DNA of 64,000 bases from positions 31,135,921-31,199,920 of the forward strand of contig JAVGWX010000025.1 in the NCBI GenBank assembly GCA_036924085.1. The letters are read 5' to 3'. The notes beneath the pieces were generated by a model. It did no database searches and had not been told where the DNA came from. It saw nothing but the letters and a program-made list of their open reading frames with translations. Shown here piece after piece: positions 1 through 11,579 of this stretch. Made by a program: the position numbers and the translations under genes. The stretch is from Ariolimax columbianus. Lineage: Eukaryota; Mollusca; Gastropoda; Stylommatophora; Arionidae. Within the stretch, counting starts at the first letter, position 1. Every line of letters starts with the position of its first letter.

Positions 1-98
1 CTATGACACAACGCATTCTGTTCTCTTGACTACATTCTGCTGCTTAAGCCCTTTCAGGGTTTGATAGCGGGAGATTGAGAACGAACGAAGAAGAATGG
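1..98 (+). repeat. SINE 3' tail, (GAA)n-tailed family (truncated by window edge)
   Basis: This matches the last ~95 bases of the SINE copies at 5000-5343 and 55138-55487: the 'acgcattctg' block, the 'ctttcagggtttg' block and the 'gagattgagaacgaacgaagaag' end. The 5' part lies outside the window. Apparent reading frames here are repeat sequence, not genes. Confidence 0.75.
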
Positions 99-327
99 AA
101 CTAAACAACAGCTTACAAACACTTTATGATACTTCTTTAGGGCATTGGGACCAAAGGGCACAAGCCCACAGGCCGACAGATAAATAACAAACCAATCAAC
201 ACATTTTTCTATATCAAATATGACGAGATGCAGGAAGAGTGCATACAAGAGAGACTGTACGAAGGTGATATTAGTAGTGTAGGGTGTTTGCGGCAATGGC
301 ATTTAGTAGAACACACAATCAGGAGAA

Positions 328-920
328 ATGTACATGTACAATGATTCCGGTGTGAGACTTGCTACAGTATCAGAAGATCAGAAACAAAAAATACACACAG
401 GAGAGAAACAATTCTTGTGTACTGGTTGTGGTGGACAGTTTGTGTTTTTAGTAAGCTTGAAGGACACATCAGAGGTCATTTTAAAGAGAAGCCAGACTGC
501 AGCAGAAAGCAAGAACACAAAACACATTAAAAGGTAAAACTTTATGCATATCTTGTTTATTGACTAAAATTACATTCCAAAGAGAATATGTTTAGATACA
601 AGAATAGTACATAATGTATATAGTGTAAATAGACCTCACATTGGTGGTAAGGTTTTATTTAATGTCGTGTCATCTACAGAGAAACTTTATGAGTGTGATG
701 TTTCTGGCTCAAAATTAACCACCCATGGATATTTGATGAAGCACAAGGTGATTCACACAGGATTAAAATACTATAAGTGGTGTTTGTGGTAAAAGATTTG
801 TCAGACAAATCTACGTAGTCATGAAAGAAAACACACAGGAAAGACATTTTGCAAGTGTGATACTTGGGTCTTTATTTATCTTCCAATTATTATTTGCAAA
901 AACATCAGAGAATACACATT
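328..920 (+). pseudogene. decayed C2H2 zinc-finger sequence
   Basis: Translation of 328-537 shows a linker-like IHTGEKQF followed by CTGCGG but no usable His pair. Around 680-780 another finger-like stretch reads ECDVSGSKL then a His-rich segment ending HKVIHTG, with the second Cys replaced by Ser, soon followed by a stop. A third linker-like block (SHERKHTGKTFCKCD) lies near 815-865 in a shifted frame. The order of CxxC, helix and HTG linkers is that of tandem C2H2 fingers, but stops, frameshifts and lost zinc ligands mean no working array is visible. It resembles the fingers at 13192-14342 in linker style and is probably a decayed relative. No start codon or splice junction could be fixed. 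Confidence 0.6.
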
Positions 921-1580
921 GAAAAGTGACTGCCATTTCAGCTTTAAAAAAATTAGGACTACAATCATCACTCTTCACTTATTTGTTGATTTTTTTTTTT
1001 GTGGGCAGTATACTTTAGTTCAAACCATGAAACTATGGTATCCTGGGCTTCCTCTTCAACTTTGATTTACCAGGTATTCTTAGCCTCACAGTGGAGCATG
1101 GGGGCCTAGTCGACAGTGAGCAGGCTTACTAGACTTGGATTATAGCGTGTCAGGGGTTTGAAATTCATGGACAGACAGAACAAAAATATGTTCCTCTAGT
1201 CGACCGAGCTGAAAATAGGTTCTGGCGTATGGGTTGGACAAGATAGAAACAGCAAGGAAGGGAACTGGTCACCTCACCTTACATGGACTGCAGCTTAGTA
1301 CATGAAAAGTTATCTTCATGTCTGATGACAAATGTTGCCATGGGACTAACCTTTACCTTATCCTCACAACGCCTTTTGTCGTTGTGGGTTCAACCCAGTG
1401 TATTTTTGACTGTATTGTTAGATTTCTTCATGAATTTTCAATTGCTAAAAAATCTTGAGCAATAATGGTCAACACTATCTTGTATGTAAACATCAAATTA
1501 GACTAAGAATAAGACACTTAACCTCAACCCTTACTACTTGATACGATTCTCTTTATAGTTCCATCTATAAATTACTATTC

Positions 1581-2032
1581 CTATTTATTAGCACGGTGTA
1601 AATTTATCCATGGTTTATTTATATACATAATACCATAGTTTTCATTACGCATTTCTCTAATTTGCTGTAAATATTTAATTCTAATAATTTGTAGATAAGG
1701 CGTTTCACAAATGATATTTCTACTGCCTGCAGAATGTGAAACCAGCAACCCTTCCATAATGTAGTTTTGAAGATAATGTAATTCTATACCAGTGAGATTT
1801 TGAATTTCCTTTGGTATCAATGCTTCTTTAGAATCCAAATTCTATAAATATATTGTTTAAAAGCTTCTTTGTCAAAGCTATCAACTAACTTTTTTGTTTC
1901 GTCCTTAATCTTCTGTGATATTTGTAAACAGATTGTTATGTTCCAGTGCCCAATGTGAGATTGACCTTTCACTAAATACCCAGGGCATGCATTGTTCATT
2001 TCTCTGGGTTTGAAATATGATGATGCTCCCAC
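1581..2032 (-). pseudogene. DDE transposase fragment with helix-turn-helix region
   Basis: Two overlapping minus-strand frames join across one frameshift near 1840. The first ends with a segment like the N-terminal DNA-binding part of Tc1/mariner-like transposases (DETKKLVDSFDKEAFKQYIY). The second continues through LIPKEIQNLTGIELH and reaches YGIMYINKPWINLHRANK, which matches the usual 'Y-x-D-E-T-W-V-N' block holding the first catalytic Asp; here Asp-Glu-Thr reads Asn-Lys-Pro, so the catalytic residue is lost. The downstream DDE half is absent. No terminal inverted repeats were found. The superfamily is inferred from motif order only. Confidence 0.55.
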
Positions 2033-2465
2033 ATTTATACAATTTCATTACTATGTTTTCAGTATAATGAATTTAACTGTCAATGCCATTCAAATGATAC
2101 ATGCACCATATATCTCTGTTACAGCTTCACAGACTGATTAGTATTAGAATGATTACCCTAAATTTGTGACATATCTTGAGCCATTTTGTGCAATATCAGT
2201 GTGAGCTTACAATTTTCCATAAAAAAACAAGCGCAGCATGTGATTTCATGAATGACCTTTCCAACATATTGTGATGGGTTACTATATTCTTAAAATACTA
2301 TACAGTGAAGACACATAATTTTTGTATATTCCCCAAATAAACTAAAATGCATCCTATTTACTTGTTATAACTGAACAAAAATGTGACATTATTTTTATCT
2401 TACAATAACAACAAATATATATTTTTATCTATTTATATCTCATAGTTACTGAGATATATTATTTT

Positions 2466-2712
2466 CGAGGGGGCGGCGTGGGCTAGTGGTGAAGTGACAC
2501 AGCTCACAATCCGAAGGTGCTGGGTTCACTCCCCATCACAGCACCGGCCGTTACCCAGGGGAAGGAAACCCTTAGAATATGCAGGAGGAAGCAGACCCTT
2601 GCATAAAAATGCATGCAAAGTTGGATGCACTTGGACGACAAGTACAAAATAAAAACATAGTGCACCGCCTTGGGGAGTTGAGAAATAAGGCAAACGCAAC
2701 AAAAAATATATA
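2466..2712 (+). repeat. tRNA-derived SINE
   Basis: The left part has the order of a tRNA-like pol III promoter: a box-A-like 'gtgggctagtggtgaag' near 2476-2492 and a box-B-like 'gggttcactcccc' near 2521-2533. It is followed by a ~180-bp unrelated body and ends in a short (TA)n tail before 2720. The length and composite structure are typical of tRNA-derived SINEs. A reading frame on the other strand is incidental. No target-site duplication could be recognised in the AT-rich flanks. Confidence 0.65.
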
Positions 2713-2799
2713 TATTATTTTCATGATTGACACATATTTCTGAACGCACTATAGTGGTGGTGTCAGGGGGTCTTCTGTAGACACAATCCCAGAATGCAT

Positions 2800-3170
2800 T
2801 GTTCATAGTAAATTTTTTGTTAACAATGTCAGCGAGAAATAGTGTATGACTTTAATGTAATATGTGCCTCTAGATTGTTCGCTCGAATGTAATGTTAAAA
2901 AAATAGGTCAAACCTTGCCTATACTTGTTTCTATCACTTTCATGTAACATTCATCTTTACTGCAATCAGTCAAATTTATACCTGGACAATCATTTCGTTA
3001 ATAACAAGTTTCTTTCTGTGGTTTTCTGTTGTGTATTTGATTTCATCATTATATTTAATCCAGCTTAATCATGTGTCCTCAAAAATTGAATTCAATAGAC
3101 TCTAGCAAAACAACTAGTTGATCTGATATCTACCAATAATCATTTTTCTGTCCCATAACCATATTTAGAT
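2800..3170. other. AT-rich stretch, nothing recognised
   Basis: No coding potential, exon-like splice pair or repeat relationship to the rest of the window was seen. Confidence 0.4.
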
Positions 3171-3174
3171 GCAA

Positions 3175-3337
3175 AATATGATATACAGAGAAAATTTCAC
3201 TGGCCCATAGAAACAACACTGGAAGAGAAACTTTATGGACCTGTATGTGAACTACAAAAGACAGTGAAGTTTATACACGAGACAACATTGCAGATATAGA
3301 CAATATTTTAAAGCGAACGAAAGAAGAAGAAGATGCA
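3175..3337 (+). mobile_element. 3' end of RNase-H-type LINE, 5'-truncated
   Basis: Nearly identical to the last ~155 bases of the LINE copy at 60323-60636: the same coding end (HWPIETT, KLYGPVCELQKT) and the same tail ending in GAAAGAAGAAGAAG. Only the extreme C-terminus and 3' UTR survive, as expected for 5'-truncated retrotransposition. Confidence 0.8.
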
Positions 3338-3359
3338 AAATAAAATCAGTAGTTGTACT

Positions 3360-4650
3360 AGTAGTAGCCCCTTTCAGTCATGACTGACTATAGGATGATG
3401 CAACTTTATAGTGGTAACTGTTTTTAGTTTACTTTATCCTTGCACTGTTGTCGTTTCACTTCTCCATGTTGCAAAATGTTCTTTTCACCCAGCATGAGGT
3501 GGCAATTTAGAGTACATCTTCACTTGGATCAGTCTGCAGCTTCGTTGTCCCAGGATGTTAGACTCATATCAAACTTGCAGACATAGCCTCATCTGTGATT
3601 GCCCAAATGTTCTTTTCACCCAGCATGAGGGGGCAATTTAGAGTACATCTTCACTTGGATCAGTCTGCAGCTTCGTTGTCCCAGGATGTTAGACTCATAT
3701 CAAACTTGCAGACATAGCCTCATCTGTGATTGCCCAAATGTTCTTTTCACCCAGCATGAGGGGGCAATTTAGAGTACATCTTCACTTGGATCAGTCTGCA
3801 GCTTCGTTGTCCCAGGATGTTAGACTCATATCAAACTTGCAGACATAGCCTCATCTGTGATTGCCCAAATGTTCTTTTCACCCAGCATGAGGGGGCAATT
3901 TAGAGTACATCTTCACTTGGATCAGTCTGCAGCTTCGTTGTCCCAGGATGTTAGACTCATATCAAACTTGCAGACATAGCCTCATCTGTGATTGCCCAAA
4001 TGTTCTTTTCACCCAGCATGAGGGGGCAATTTAGAGTACATCTTCACTTGGATCAGTCTGCAGCTTCGTTGTCCCAGGATGTTAGACTCATATCAAACTT
4101 GCAGACATAGCCTCATCTGTGATTGCCCAAATGTTCATTTCCAATCCACCAGCTGTCTATAAAGGATATCTGTGGGAATCCGACCATCTTTCACGTGATG
4201 AGCATGATCAAGGCATTATAATCTTCACTGCATAATGAGAGTAGATTCTTGGGATACCAGTGCTATAGTGCAGCTCTGCATTTGTCACTTTGTCCCTCCA
4301 TGTAATTCCAAGAATGAATCACATGCACAGTAGATGAAGGGTGTTTTGCTTGTGTTCTTGTTTGGCATAGGTTGCCTAAGTTTTGCTACCATGTCAGAGC
4401 GTGTTGATGATACATGCATTGTAAACTATGGTCTTGGTTTCAGTTATTATAAGTTTCTGGTTTTCCCAAATACACGTTGGGAGACAGTCACCACTGGGTT
4501 CTGCAGGAACCCCACAATTGCTCACTTTTATTACAATGAACTGCGACCCTGTCTCCTGTTCATCCATATCTCCCGAGACTCTATTCTAACTGCTTGCTCG
4601 TTGTCAAAGTCTCTGCCCTATATAGAAGTGTTCAGTATATAATACTTGAT
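3360..4650 (-). mobile_element. antisense LINE reverse-transcriptase C-terminal region
   Basis: Read on the minus strand, about 4470-4340 gives VYNACIINTL, the usual LINE segment after the RT domain (VYxAxVxxxLLYGxETW). About 4220-4140 gives KDGRIPTDILYRQL, matching the 'DGRIPKDLLYGEL' block. The reading then enters the tandem array at 3476-4130, whose unit reads SWDNEAADRSKWRCTL in one frame, matching the 'SWEdvAADRskWR' end of the same LINE class. Stops and frameshifts throughout make it dead. The copy at 11580-12300 has the same motifs on the plus strand. Confidence 0.7.
3476..4135. repeat. 131-bp tandem repeat, five copies plus a partial sixth
   Basis: The anchor 'atgttcttttcacccagcatgag' recurs at 3476, 3607, 3738, 3869 and 4000, with a partial copy at 4131, giving an exact 131-bp period. 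Copies are almost identical; the first has 'gaggtgg' where the others have 'gaggggg'. On the minus strand one frame of the unit encodes the C-terminal part of a LINE protein, so the array grew from LINE coding sequence. Since 131 is not a multiple of 3, each copy shifts frame. Confidence 0.9.
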
Positions 4651-4999
4651 CATTCATGAGAAGGAGAGATGGTCTATGTCATGACCTTGGGCCGTCATGG
4701 AATCCCAGCGTAAAGGAAAGACGAATTCAAAAAGTTTTTAGCTACCTGGCAACAGGCACACTTTGCCTGATTGAATGCCAGGATACAAGTCGTTCTTCTT
4801 CTACCCAGTTGTGAAGATGTTTACCAGAAGACTGTATATCAACTGTCTTCTTCTTGACCTGGTTCCAGTCTAGTCATTTGTTTCTCTTATGTTGCCATCC
4901 TGTCAGTGGTTGTCCTATTGATCTGAATACCTGGTTCTTTGCCTCATTTAAATGGCCTTTTTTCATTTTGATGGCGTAACCAAATCATTGTCCCACTTG

Positions 5000-5343
5000 G
5001 GATCAAGATACTGAGCAGCGCATGAGCTGCAGTGGTCAGCGACCCATAACTGACTGCTAGCGCCAGGGCCAGCGAACCAGAGCTGCCAAGACTCTTCTAC
5101 ACCTCCACACAGTGATCCTGGATAACAGGCTGCAGCAGGGCAGACTGGCTAAGGAGGAGGGGTCAAAGAGGGAATTCTAACCCGGTACTCAAATATTGCT
5201 TGCTGAAGTTGGATGTGTTGGACTGAAAGGTGCAAATATCACAGTCAAGCTGTAAGCTACGACACCGCATTCCATTCTCGGACTACATTCTGCTACTTAA
5301 ACCCTTTCGGGGTTTGGTAGCAGGATATTGAGAATGAATGAAG
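5000..5343 (+). mobile_element. SINE with (GAA)-type tail, copy 1
   Basis: Full-length copy of a ~345-360-bp short retroposon also present at 5492-5851 (reverse) and 55138-55487. It is flanked by an imperfect ~20-bp target-site duplication: 'ccaaatcattgtcccacttg' at 4980-4999 and a three-mismatch copy at 5344-5363. A clear tRNA or 5S head was not recognised, so the promoter origin is unresolved. The tail resembles the GAA tails of RNase-H LINEs in this window. Confidence 0.8.
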
Positions 5344-5488
5344 CCAAGCCATTGTCCCTCTTGAGTCTGGAAGGTCTGTGTCACAAGGAGAGTGTCCCTC
5401 TTAAGATCTGCAAAGAGTGTGTCTGCAAGGACTGCGTCCCACTTAAGTCTGCAAGGACTGTCCTATTTAAGTCTGCAAGGAATCATTC
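5344..5488. repeat. degenerate ~27-bp tandem repeat
   Basis: Variants of 'gtctgcaaggactgtgtcccactta' recur about five times between two oppositely oriented SINEs. The same degenerate unit occurs at 9007-9112, so this is a small repeat family, not gene sequence. Confidence 0.6.
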
Positions 5489-5491
5489 AAT

Positions 5492-5851
5492 CTTCTTCTT
5501 TTTCTTTGTTCGTTCTCAATCTCTCGCTACCAAACCCTGAAAGGGCTTAAGTAGCAGAATGTAGTCCAGAGAATGGAATGCGTTGTCTCGTAGTTTACAG
5601 CTTGACTGCGATATTTGCACCTTTCGGTCCAACACATCCGACTTCAGCAAGCATTTTTTTAGTACCGCGTTAGCATTCCCTATTCGATCCCTTCTCCTTA
5701 GCCAGTCTGCCCTGCTGCAGCCTGTTATCCAGGATCACCACGTGGAGGTGTAGAAGGGTCTTGGCAGGTCTGGTTCGCTGGCCCTGACGCTAGCAGTCAG
5801 CTATGGGTCGCTGACCACTGCAGCTCATGCGCTGCTCAGCGTCCTGATCCC
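5492..5851 (-). mobile_element. SINE with (GAA)n tail, copy 2 (reverse)
   Basis: Reverse-oriented full-length copy of the same SINE as at 5000-5343. It is flanked by a perfect 11-bp target duplication, 'aatcattcaat', at 5481-5491 and 5852-5862. The tail is read on the plus strand as 'cttcttctttttcttt'. Confidence 0.85.
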
Positions 5852-5862
5852 AATCATTCAAT

Positions 5863-8690
5863 GAAAACCCGTCACTTCTCTAGGTGCATAAGCCATCGAC
5901 AACATCTCGCCAGCGTGCATGGTCCTGGGCTGCTCTTTCTGCTTCGCTCTATGCATAATTGTTAATTTTAGCCCCTTCTCACATTTTCTTCTCCACGTAT
6001 TTTCTCTTTCTCTTTTCCCCTCAGGATTCCATGTAAGAGCCTGTCTGGCTATGTTAGACTGTGCCTTCCGCAGCGTATGTCCTATCCAGCCCCATTTTCT
6101 TCACTTAATTTGTTGTTACAATGACTATTGTTGGCTCCTTTCCCACAAGTCCTCATCCCTCACCAGGTCCTGCCACTTTATGCCCACTATCCTTCCTAGG
6201 CTGTTAACGGAGGACTGGAATCTTTGTTGTATGACCTTGGTCGTTCTCCACGTCTCCGCTCCATACAGCAACACCGACTTGACACTGGCGTTGAATATTC
6301 TAACTTTGGTGTGAATCTTCATATCTCTAGATGTCCATATATTGTTTAGTGTCAGGAATGCACCTCTTGGCTTTCCAATTCTGATCTGCACATATGTACC
6401 TCCTGATGTGTCTATTGTGCTGCCCAAATAGGTCAAGGTATTCACTTCCTCCAACTGCTCTCCCTCCAGCATGATTGGTTCGTTGTTGTTAGTGTTGAGT
6501 TTAAGGAGCTTGGTTTTCTTCATGTTGATATTCAGTCCCAATTTGGCCAATTGTTCTTTCACCCTATCAAGTTTCTCTTGTATTTGACTATGAATATATG
6601 ACAAAAGCACTAGATCATCTGCGTAGTCCAGGTCAATAGTGTCCACTGAATACCAGTTTCTTTGTGTCTTCGATCTAATCTATAGCCAATAAGAACAGGA
6701 AAAGTGATAGCAGGCATCCCTGGTTACACCTAGAAACTGTCAGTCAGTACTTCATGTACCATTCTACAAACTGTGTCTTTGTACATATTCTGGATGAGGG
6801 TTGTGTACTTCTCTGGTATCCCATAATGTCTCAACAGTTGCCATAGAGTTCTTCGATTCATACTGTCAAACACTTTTCATAGTCTATAAAATTTGCATAT
6901 AGGGATGATTTCCGTTCACTGCTTTGTTCTAGAATGATGCGTAGCGTAGCTATATGATCTGTGCATGATCTTCCATGGCGAAATCCTGCCTGTTCCTCTC
7001 TGAGCTTTTTGTCTACTTCAGTTTTAAATCTTTCCAAGATAATTCTGTTGAATATCTTGCCTGGCATCGACAGCAGTGTAATCCCACTATAGTTGCTGCA
7101 ATCTGCCAGATCCCTCCTTCTTAGACAGTGTAATCAGATGTCCTTCTTTCCATATCTTCTTGAATAATCCTTGCAATTTATCAGTGGCCTTATCTATTTC
7201 TGCCATTATGGTTTCTGCTGATATAACATCTGGTCCTGCCACTTTCCCATTCTTGAGTTTGGGTATGGCTTTTTGGATTTCTATCTTACTTCGTGGGTTG
7301 CCATCCAAGTTCAGGGTCTTCTCTGCTGGTAGAATGTTTGGTGCTTCTTGTGCTGGAGGTCTGCTTTGACTTTCTTTGAAACCCTCAACCCATCTTTTCT
7401 GTTATTTCTTTGATGATGTCTATATCATGCCTTCTCTATCTTTGATTGTTTTGTCTGTCTATATATCTTTTTGCTATTTTCTTTGTTGATGAGTAGAGAT
7501 CATATTTCCTCTCTCCTGTGCCAGCTTGTAAATATTTTCCTATTTATTTTTCCTTATACATGTCTTGACCTCTTTGTCTGTAACAGTATCATTTCTGTGC
7601 TTATGCTTTGATGGCTCGGGTTCAGCAATTGTTGAGTTTAGCTTTCTTCGTTTTCCTTTCTTCAATTTTATGTAATGTCTCTGTTGTGATCCATTTTTTG
7701 TGTTGGTTTCTCTTCAATCCCACAGTTTCTTCACGTCTTATTCCACATCTCTTTAGCCTGGTCCCACATACTATTAGTGCCCATTTGTTCATCCTCATAT
7801 AGCTCTTGATATCTGATATTAAGTTTTAAGCTAAACTGTCTTCTTCTCCTGTTGTTGTAATAAGTGTACGTTATATCTTGTTCTCCTTGCGCCCTGTACT
7901 GGGTACTTTTTTAGTTTGAATTGCAAAATTCCCAACAACATGTGGTTGTCTGATGCTACATTTGCACCTTGCTTTACTCTTACATCTTGTAGTGTATTTC
8001 TGAATGCTTGACTGACACAGATGTGGTCAATCTGATTTTTTACATGGTCTGGAAATCTCCATGTGGCCTTATGTATCTTTTTATGTGAAAACATGCTTCC
8101 TCCATTTATGATTTTGTGTAGCACACATAGCTCTGCAAATATTTCTCCATTTTATTCAGTTTATCTATTCCATTCTTCCAATAATCGGTCCATAACCTAG
8201 GTTGTCTGCTCCCACTTGAGTATTAAAGTCTCCCATTAAAATTAGGAAAAGTTTCCTTATCTGCGTGTCAAAGACCTCATTCAGCTGTTGTAAAACTCTT
8301 GCTTTTTATCATCGTTGGCCTCGTTAGTTGGGGCATATCACTGAATGTTTATATTGATGCGTTTGTTCCACATTCTAAAGCTTGCGCTCATTATGTAATT
8401 GGTAATAGCCTCCCACTTTATGAGCACCCACTGTGCTTCTCTGGAGAGCATCAGTACCACTACCTCTGTATGTTGGGCATCAGTTCCCTTGTTCCAGAAT
8501 ACATTATCATTTCCCCAGTTGTCAGTCTCATCTTTCCTGATTGTGTCCATCTTGTTTCGCACGGTCCAAGCACTCCCAATTTGTAATTTCTCATCTCTTT
8601 AGCTATCTGTGCTGTTTTACCTGGCTGGTACATTGTTCTAACATTCCATGTCACTATATTTGTTTTCTTCTTGGTATTCAGAAGGGCAGT
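5863..8690 (-). mobile_element. RTE-like LINE, nearly full length, antisense, disrupted
   Basis: Read from 8690 downwards, the fragments follow LINE order. The endonuclease start is at 8654-8460 (TWNVRTMYQPGKTAQIAKEM, ETRW), more endonuclease at 8124-7831 (QIDHICVSQAF), pre-RT at 7308-7087 (IPKLKNGKVAGPD), RT fingers at 7067-6858 (EEQAGFRHGRSCTDHI) and the RT palm at 6646-6125 with the catalytic LDYADDLVLLS motif, TYLGSTID and SVLLYGAETW. A C-terminal tail runs to about 5865. At least four frameshifts or stops separate the pieces, so no protein can be made. The order matches the vertebrate/invertebrate RTE class often annotated as 'craniofacial development protein 2-like'. Related 3' pieces lie at 28110-28870 and 39250-39861. 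Confidence 0.85.
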
Positions 8691-9006
8691 GAGCTGTGGA
8701 GTTTCTTTGGGTTTTCACACCACTCTATTATTCTTCTCTTTTCCGAATGCCTTTTCTTTCCCAAGGCTATTTGCTTTTGCATTGTTATCAATGTTTTCTT
8801 AACTGACTTTTCAAAAATAGATTTGGGTGGTCGGCCCTAACCTAACCTATTATACTCTAGGTGAGTTGTCCATGTTTAGTCTATTCCCTACTCCATGACC
8901 TATCCAGCGTATGTGACCCTTCTGGAAGCTTTCACTTCCGTTGGCTTAGCTCCTGTGATCATTGAGACATGCAAGCCCTCTCAGCACCATTTCAAGGTAA
9001 CAGACT

Positions 9007-9112
9007 TGAGGGAGTCTGCAAAGAATGTTTCTCACTTGAGTCTGGAATGAGTATGTCCCACTTAAGTCTGCAAAGGAGTGTGTCTCACTTGAGTGTGCAA
9101 GGACTTGAGTTT
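9007..9112. repeat. degenerate ~27-bp tandem repeat, second locus
   Basis: About four variants of 'gagtctgcaaagxxtgtxtcxcactt', clearly related to the repeats at 5344-5488. Both lie beside sequences belonging to or flanking the same antisense LINE. Confidence 0.55.
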
Positions 9113-9458
9113 CAAAATTGTGATCTAACTGAAACCCTTGTCTCTTCGTCCATTTTGTTACATTTTCCCAGAATTTGGGAAGCAACCATCATGATGACCT
9201 CCACACTCACTAGGAGGAGCCAATTTCCTGTTAATATGTGCAGCAGACGCACACCTCCCTCTTCTGGAAGTATCTGCACTATTTCTCTCTTCATCCTTAA
9301 TAAAAATCACATGGTGGGCGCACACATAAACCCCAGCCCCCTATGGTGGTCAGCCGTTATCTTCTTTTGTGTCTCGATCTGTCCCTAATGTGTGGTTTTG
9401 TGCAGCCATATTTGTATTGGTCTGTTAATCAGCCCATTAGTAGCAGTTGTTTGTAGTT

Positions 9459-9619
9459 GAGTTATCTATTCTAGGCAAGCTGAGTTATGTATTCTAGGCA
9501 AGCTGAGTTATCTATTCTAGGCAAGTTGAGTTATCTATTCTAGGCAAGTTGAGTTATCTATTCTAGGCAAGCTGAGTTATCTATTCTAGGCAAGCTGAGT
9601 TATCTATCCTAGACAAGCT
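9459..9619. repeat. 23-bp tandem repeat, seven copies
   Basis: Unit 'gagttatctattctaggcaagct' repeated seven times with few substitutions (for example 'gagttatgta' in copy 2 and 'tatcctagac' in copy 7). No coding role is apparent. Confidence 0.9.
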
Positions 9620-9770
9620 GTCCTACTTGACTCAATCTTCCCTACCCATCTTGAACTGTCCGATGAATTCAGATGTAATAAACCAACATTTAGTAACAAC
9701 AGACCCAACATTCTCAGATCAGATAAACAATGAATAAATTAAATATGTGAAGATGAAAACATTAAAAATA

Positions 9771-9878
9771 TTTTATTTACATAGCATACATATCCAATCG
9801 TCAAGTTTATTTACATAACATACACACAATAGTCAAGTTTATTTACATAACATGCACCCAATAGTCAAGTTTATTTAG
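9771..9878. repeat. ~31-33-bp tandem repeat, about 3.5 copies
   Basis: The block 'caagtttatttacataacat' with 'caatagt' recurs three times in an AT-rich stretch. The remaining interval to about 10610 shows no exon or element that I could recognise. Confidence 0.75.
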
Positions 9879-10609
9879 GATCAATGTTAAGGGTGGCCCG
9901 CTTATGACTATACTTGATCTTTCTGTAAATTATAACTTTTAATTGATGTTCTTGTAGTGTCAATCTAAGAAAACTGCCTATTATCACTGTAACAAAAAAA
10001 TTGATTGATTGGCATTTACAAATAAGTGTCCATATTTTTCTTTCTTCACTCTCTTTCTTAATCCTAAGAGAGAAAGACAACTTATTAACCTAAATTTCAC
10101 TTCGTGCATCTAAAAATAAACTTGTATATTTCTTTGCCTGAATTTTGTTTTTCTGAACATAAAAAAAACCATACACTTTCTTGCCTAAACACTGATTTTC
10201 TTAATTTATGATTTCTTTTATCAGAAATCAGGTAATTGCTAACATTCCTTCATAGCACAGAAAAATGACGAGTAGAATTCTCAAACACGCGCCAAGTGTT
10301 TTCAGCATCCAAACATGTCATAGTAGAAGTTAAGTACTTGCAAAAATTGCTTCAGAAAACATGGAATATGTGTCTGAATGTCTTAGACAACTTCTTCTAA
10401 TGACCGGTGCATGCTTAATTCCTAACAATTGCTTTCGTTAATTCTGCCACACCTGCTGATGTACAAGGGACCACTAGTAAACATAAACATTTTGTCAGGA
10501 TAACTAGAAAACAAAATTGATTAAGTATATTAACTATTCTAGAGTGAACAGTACACATCTGACACCTGGTGGTGGAATGAGCAAGCTATACTATTTTTGA
10601 GCGCTTTGT

Positions 10610-10912
10610 TTTTCAAAACGGTGTCACACCAGTTGACTTCAGTGTAGGAATAGCGTGTTGTGATGAAATTTCTGGTGAAAAAAGGTTCAAATCTCGCTGA
10701 AATTCATTGCTGAGCATCATGTGTTTGAAGAATAGATTGTAGTACATTCATCAGTGTTTGTATGGTGTAATAGCTATCTTGAAGGTCGTGAATCTATCGA
10801 GGAAGGTCAACCGAAAAGTGTCATTACGAATGAAGTCATAGTTTGTTGAAAAGGTTATTTTAAATGATCTGCGAGTTACTGTATGCAAAGTCGCGATGGT
10901 TACTGGTATAAG
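10610..10912 (+). pseudogene. mariner-type transposase N-terminal relic (HTH region)
   Basis: Frames around 10765-10910 give LEGRESIEEGQPKS then, after a frameshift, VEKVILNDLRVTVCKVAMVTG. This matches the mariner HTH linker 'F-x-x-GRexveddpRxGRP' followed by 'V-x-x-l-v-x-x-DRRvTvReiA'. The upstream part at 10610-10700 contains a weaker match to the first helix-turn-helix. Stops and frameshifts are present and no DDE domain follows; at about 10920 the sequence turns into LINE-like reverse transcriptase. No terminal repeats were found. Confidence 0.6.
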
Positions 10913-10919
10913 GAAAACT

Positions 10920-11390
10920 TATGTGGATATTATAATCAGAGATACCATAAATTTTCGTCAATGGTGCTGAAACACAATATGGCCGCCAAAAATTGTAAAA
11001 CGATAAATGTCAAAGATTATGAAAAGTTCAACCTATTTACAATTAGTGGGAATGAAATACCAGAACTAAGATATGCAGATGACAACAGTTGTCTGTTCAA
11101 AGAATGCTGCTGGGCTGGAACAGATGACCCTGTGGGTTAAACACAGCCAGGAACAAAATCTATACACAATCAATATTATGAGCACTGACAAGGTATAATC
11201 CAGCCCTAATGTTATCATAGACAAGAAGTTAGGGATATTTGAACTCAATTATAAGCAACAATGCCCAAAAAAAAGCAACAAAAATGGCCAAGTCAATGCA
11301 CAAAAATGACAAAACCATAAATCCTGAGACTTGCACCTTCCCAGTGACAAAGTATGGATATGAGAAATGGACAACCACATTAACACTAGG
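10920..11390 (+). mobile_element. LINE reverse-transcriptase fragment (RYADD region)
   Basis: The open stretch 10883-11140 ends with LRYADDNSCLF, the RT palm motif with its two catalytic Asp residues. Following frames recover TLWVKHSQEQNLY- and IMSTDK-like pieces, typical of the post-palm region. It is broken by stops and small indels. Confidence 0.6.
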
Positions 11391-11511
11391 CATAACACAG
11401 AATCCTAGCTAAAATACAACCAGAAAGTGAGAAAACAAACCCAAACAAAAGAAACAATAGATAGCAAAAAAGAAAAACACAGAAATTCAAGAGCTGGAAT
11501 AAGAAGAAAAT

Positions 11512-11575
11512 TGGATGGTAAACAATACTAAATTGGATGGTAAACAATACTAAATTGACTGGTAAACAATACTTT
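11512..11575. repeat. 22-bp tandem repeat, three copies
   Basis: 'ggatggtaaacaatactaaatt' occurs twice, then a variant beginning 'gactggtaaacaatac'. Confidence 0.7.
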
Positions 11576-11579
11576 GACC

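Noticed and set aside
2504..2806. 100-codon minus-strand frame
   Set aside because: It lies over the tRNA-derived SINE and its AT-rich flank.
4334..4642. A 102-codon open frame with a signal-peptide-like start
   Set aside because: The other strand reads as LINE reverse-transcriptase C-terminal sequence (VYNACIINTL); the frame is its shadow.
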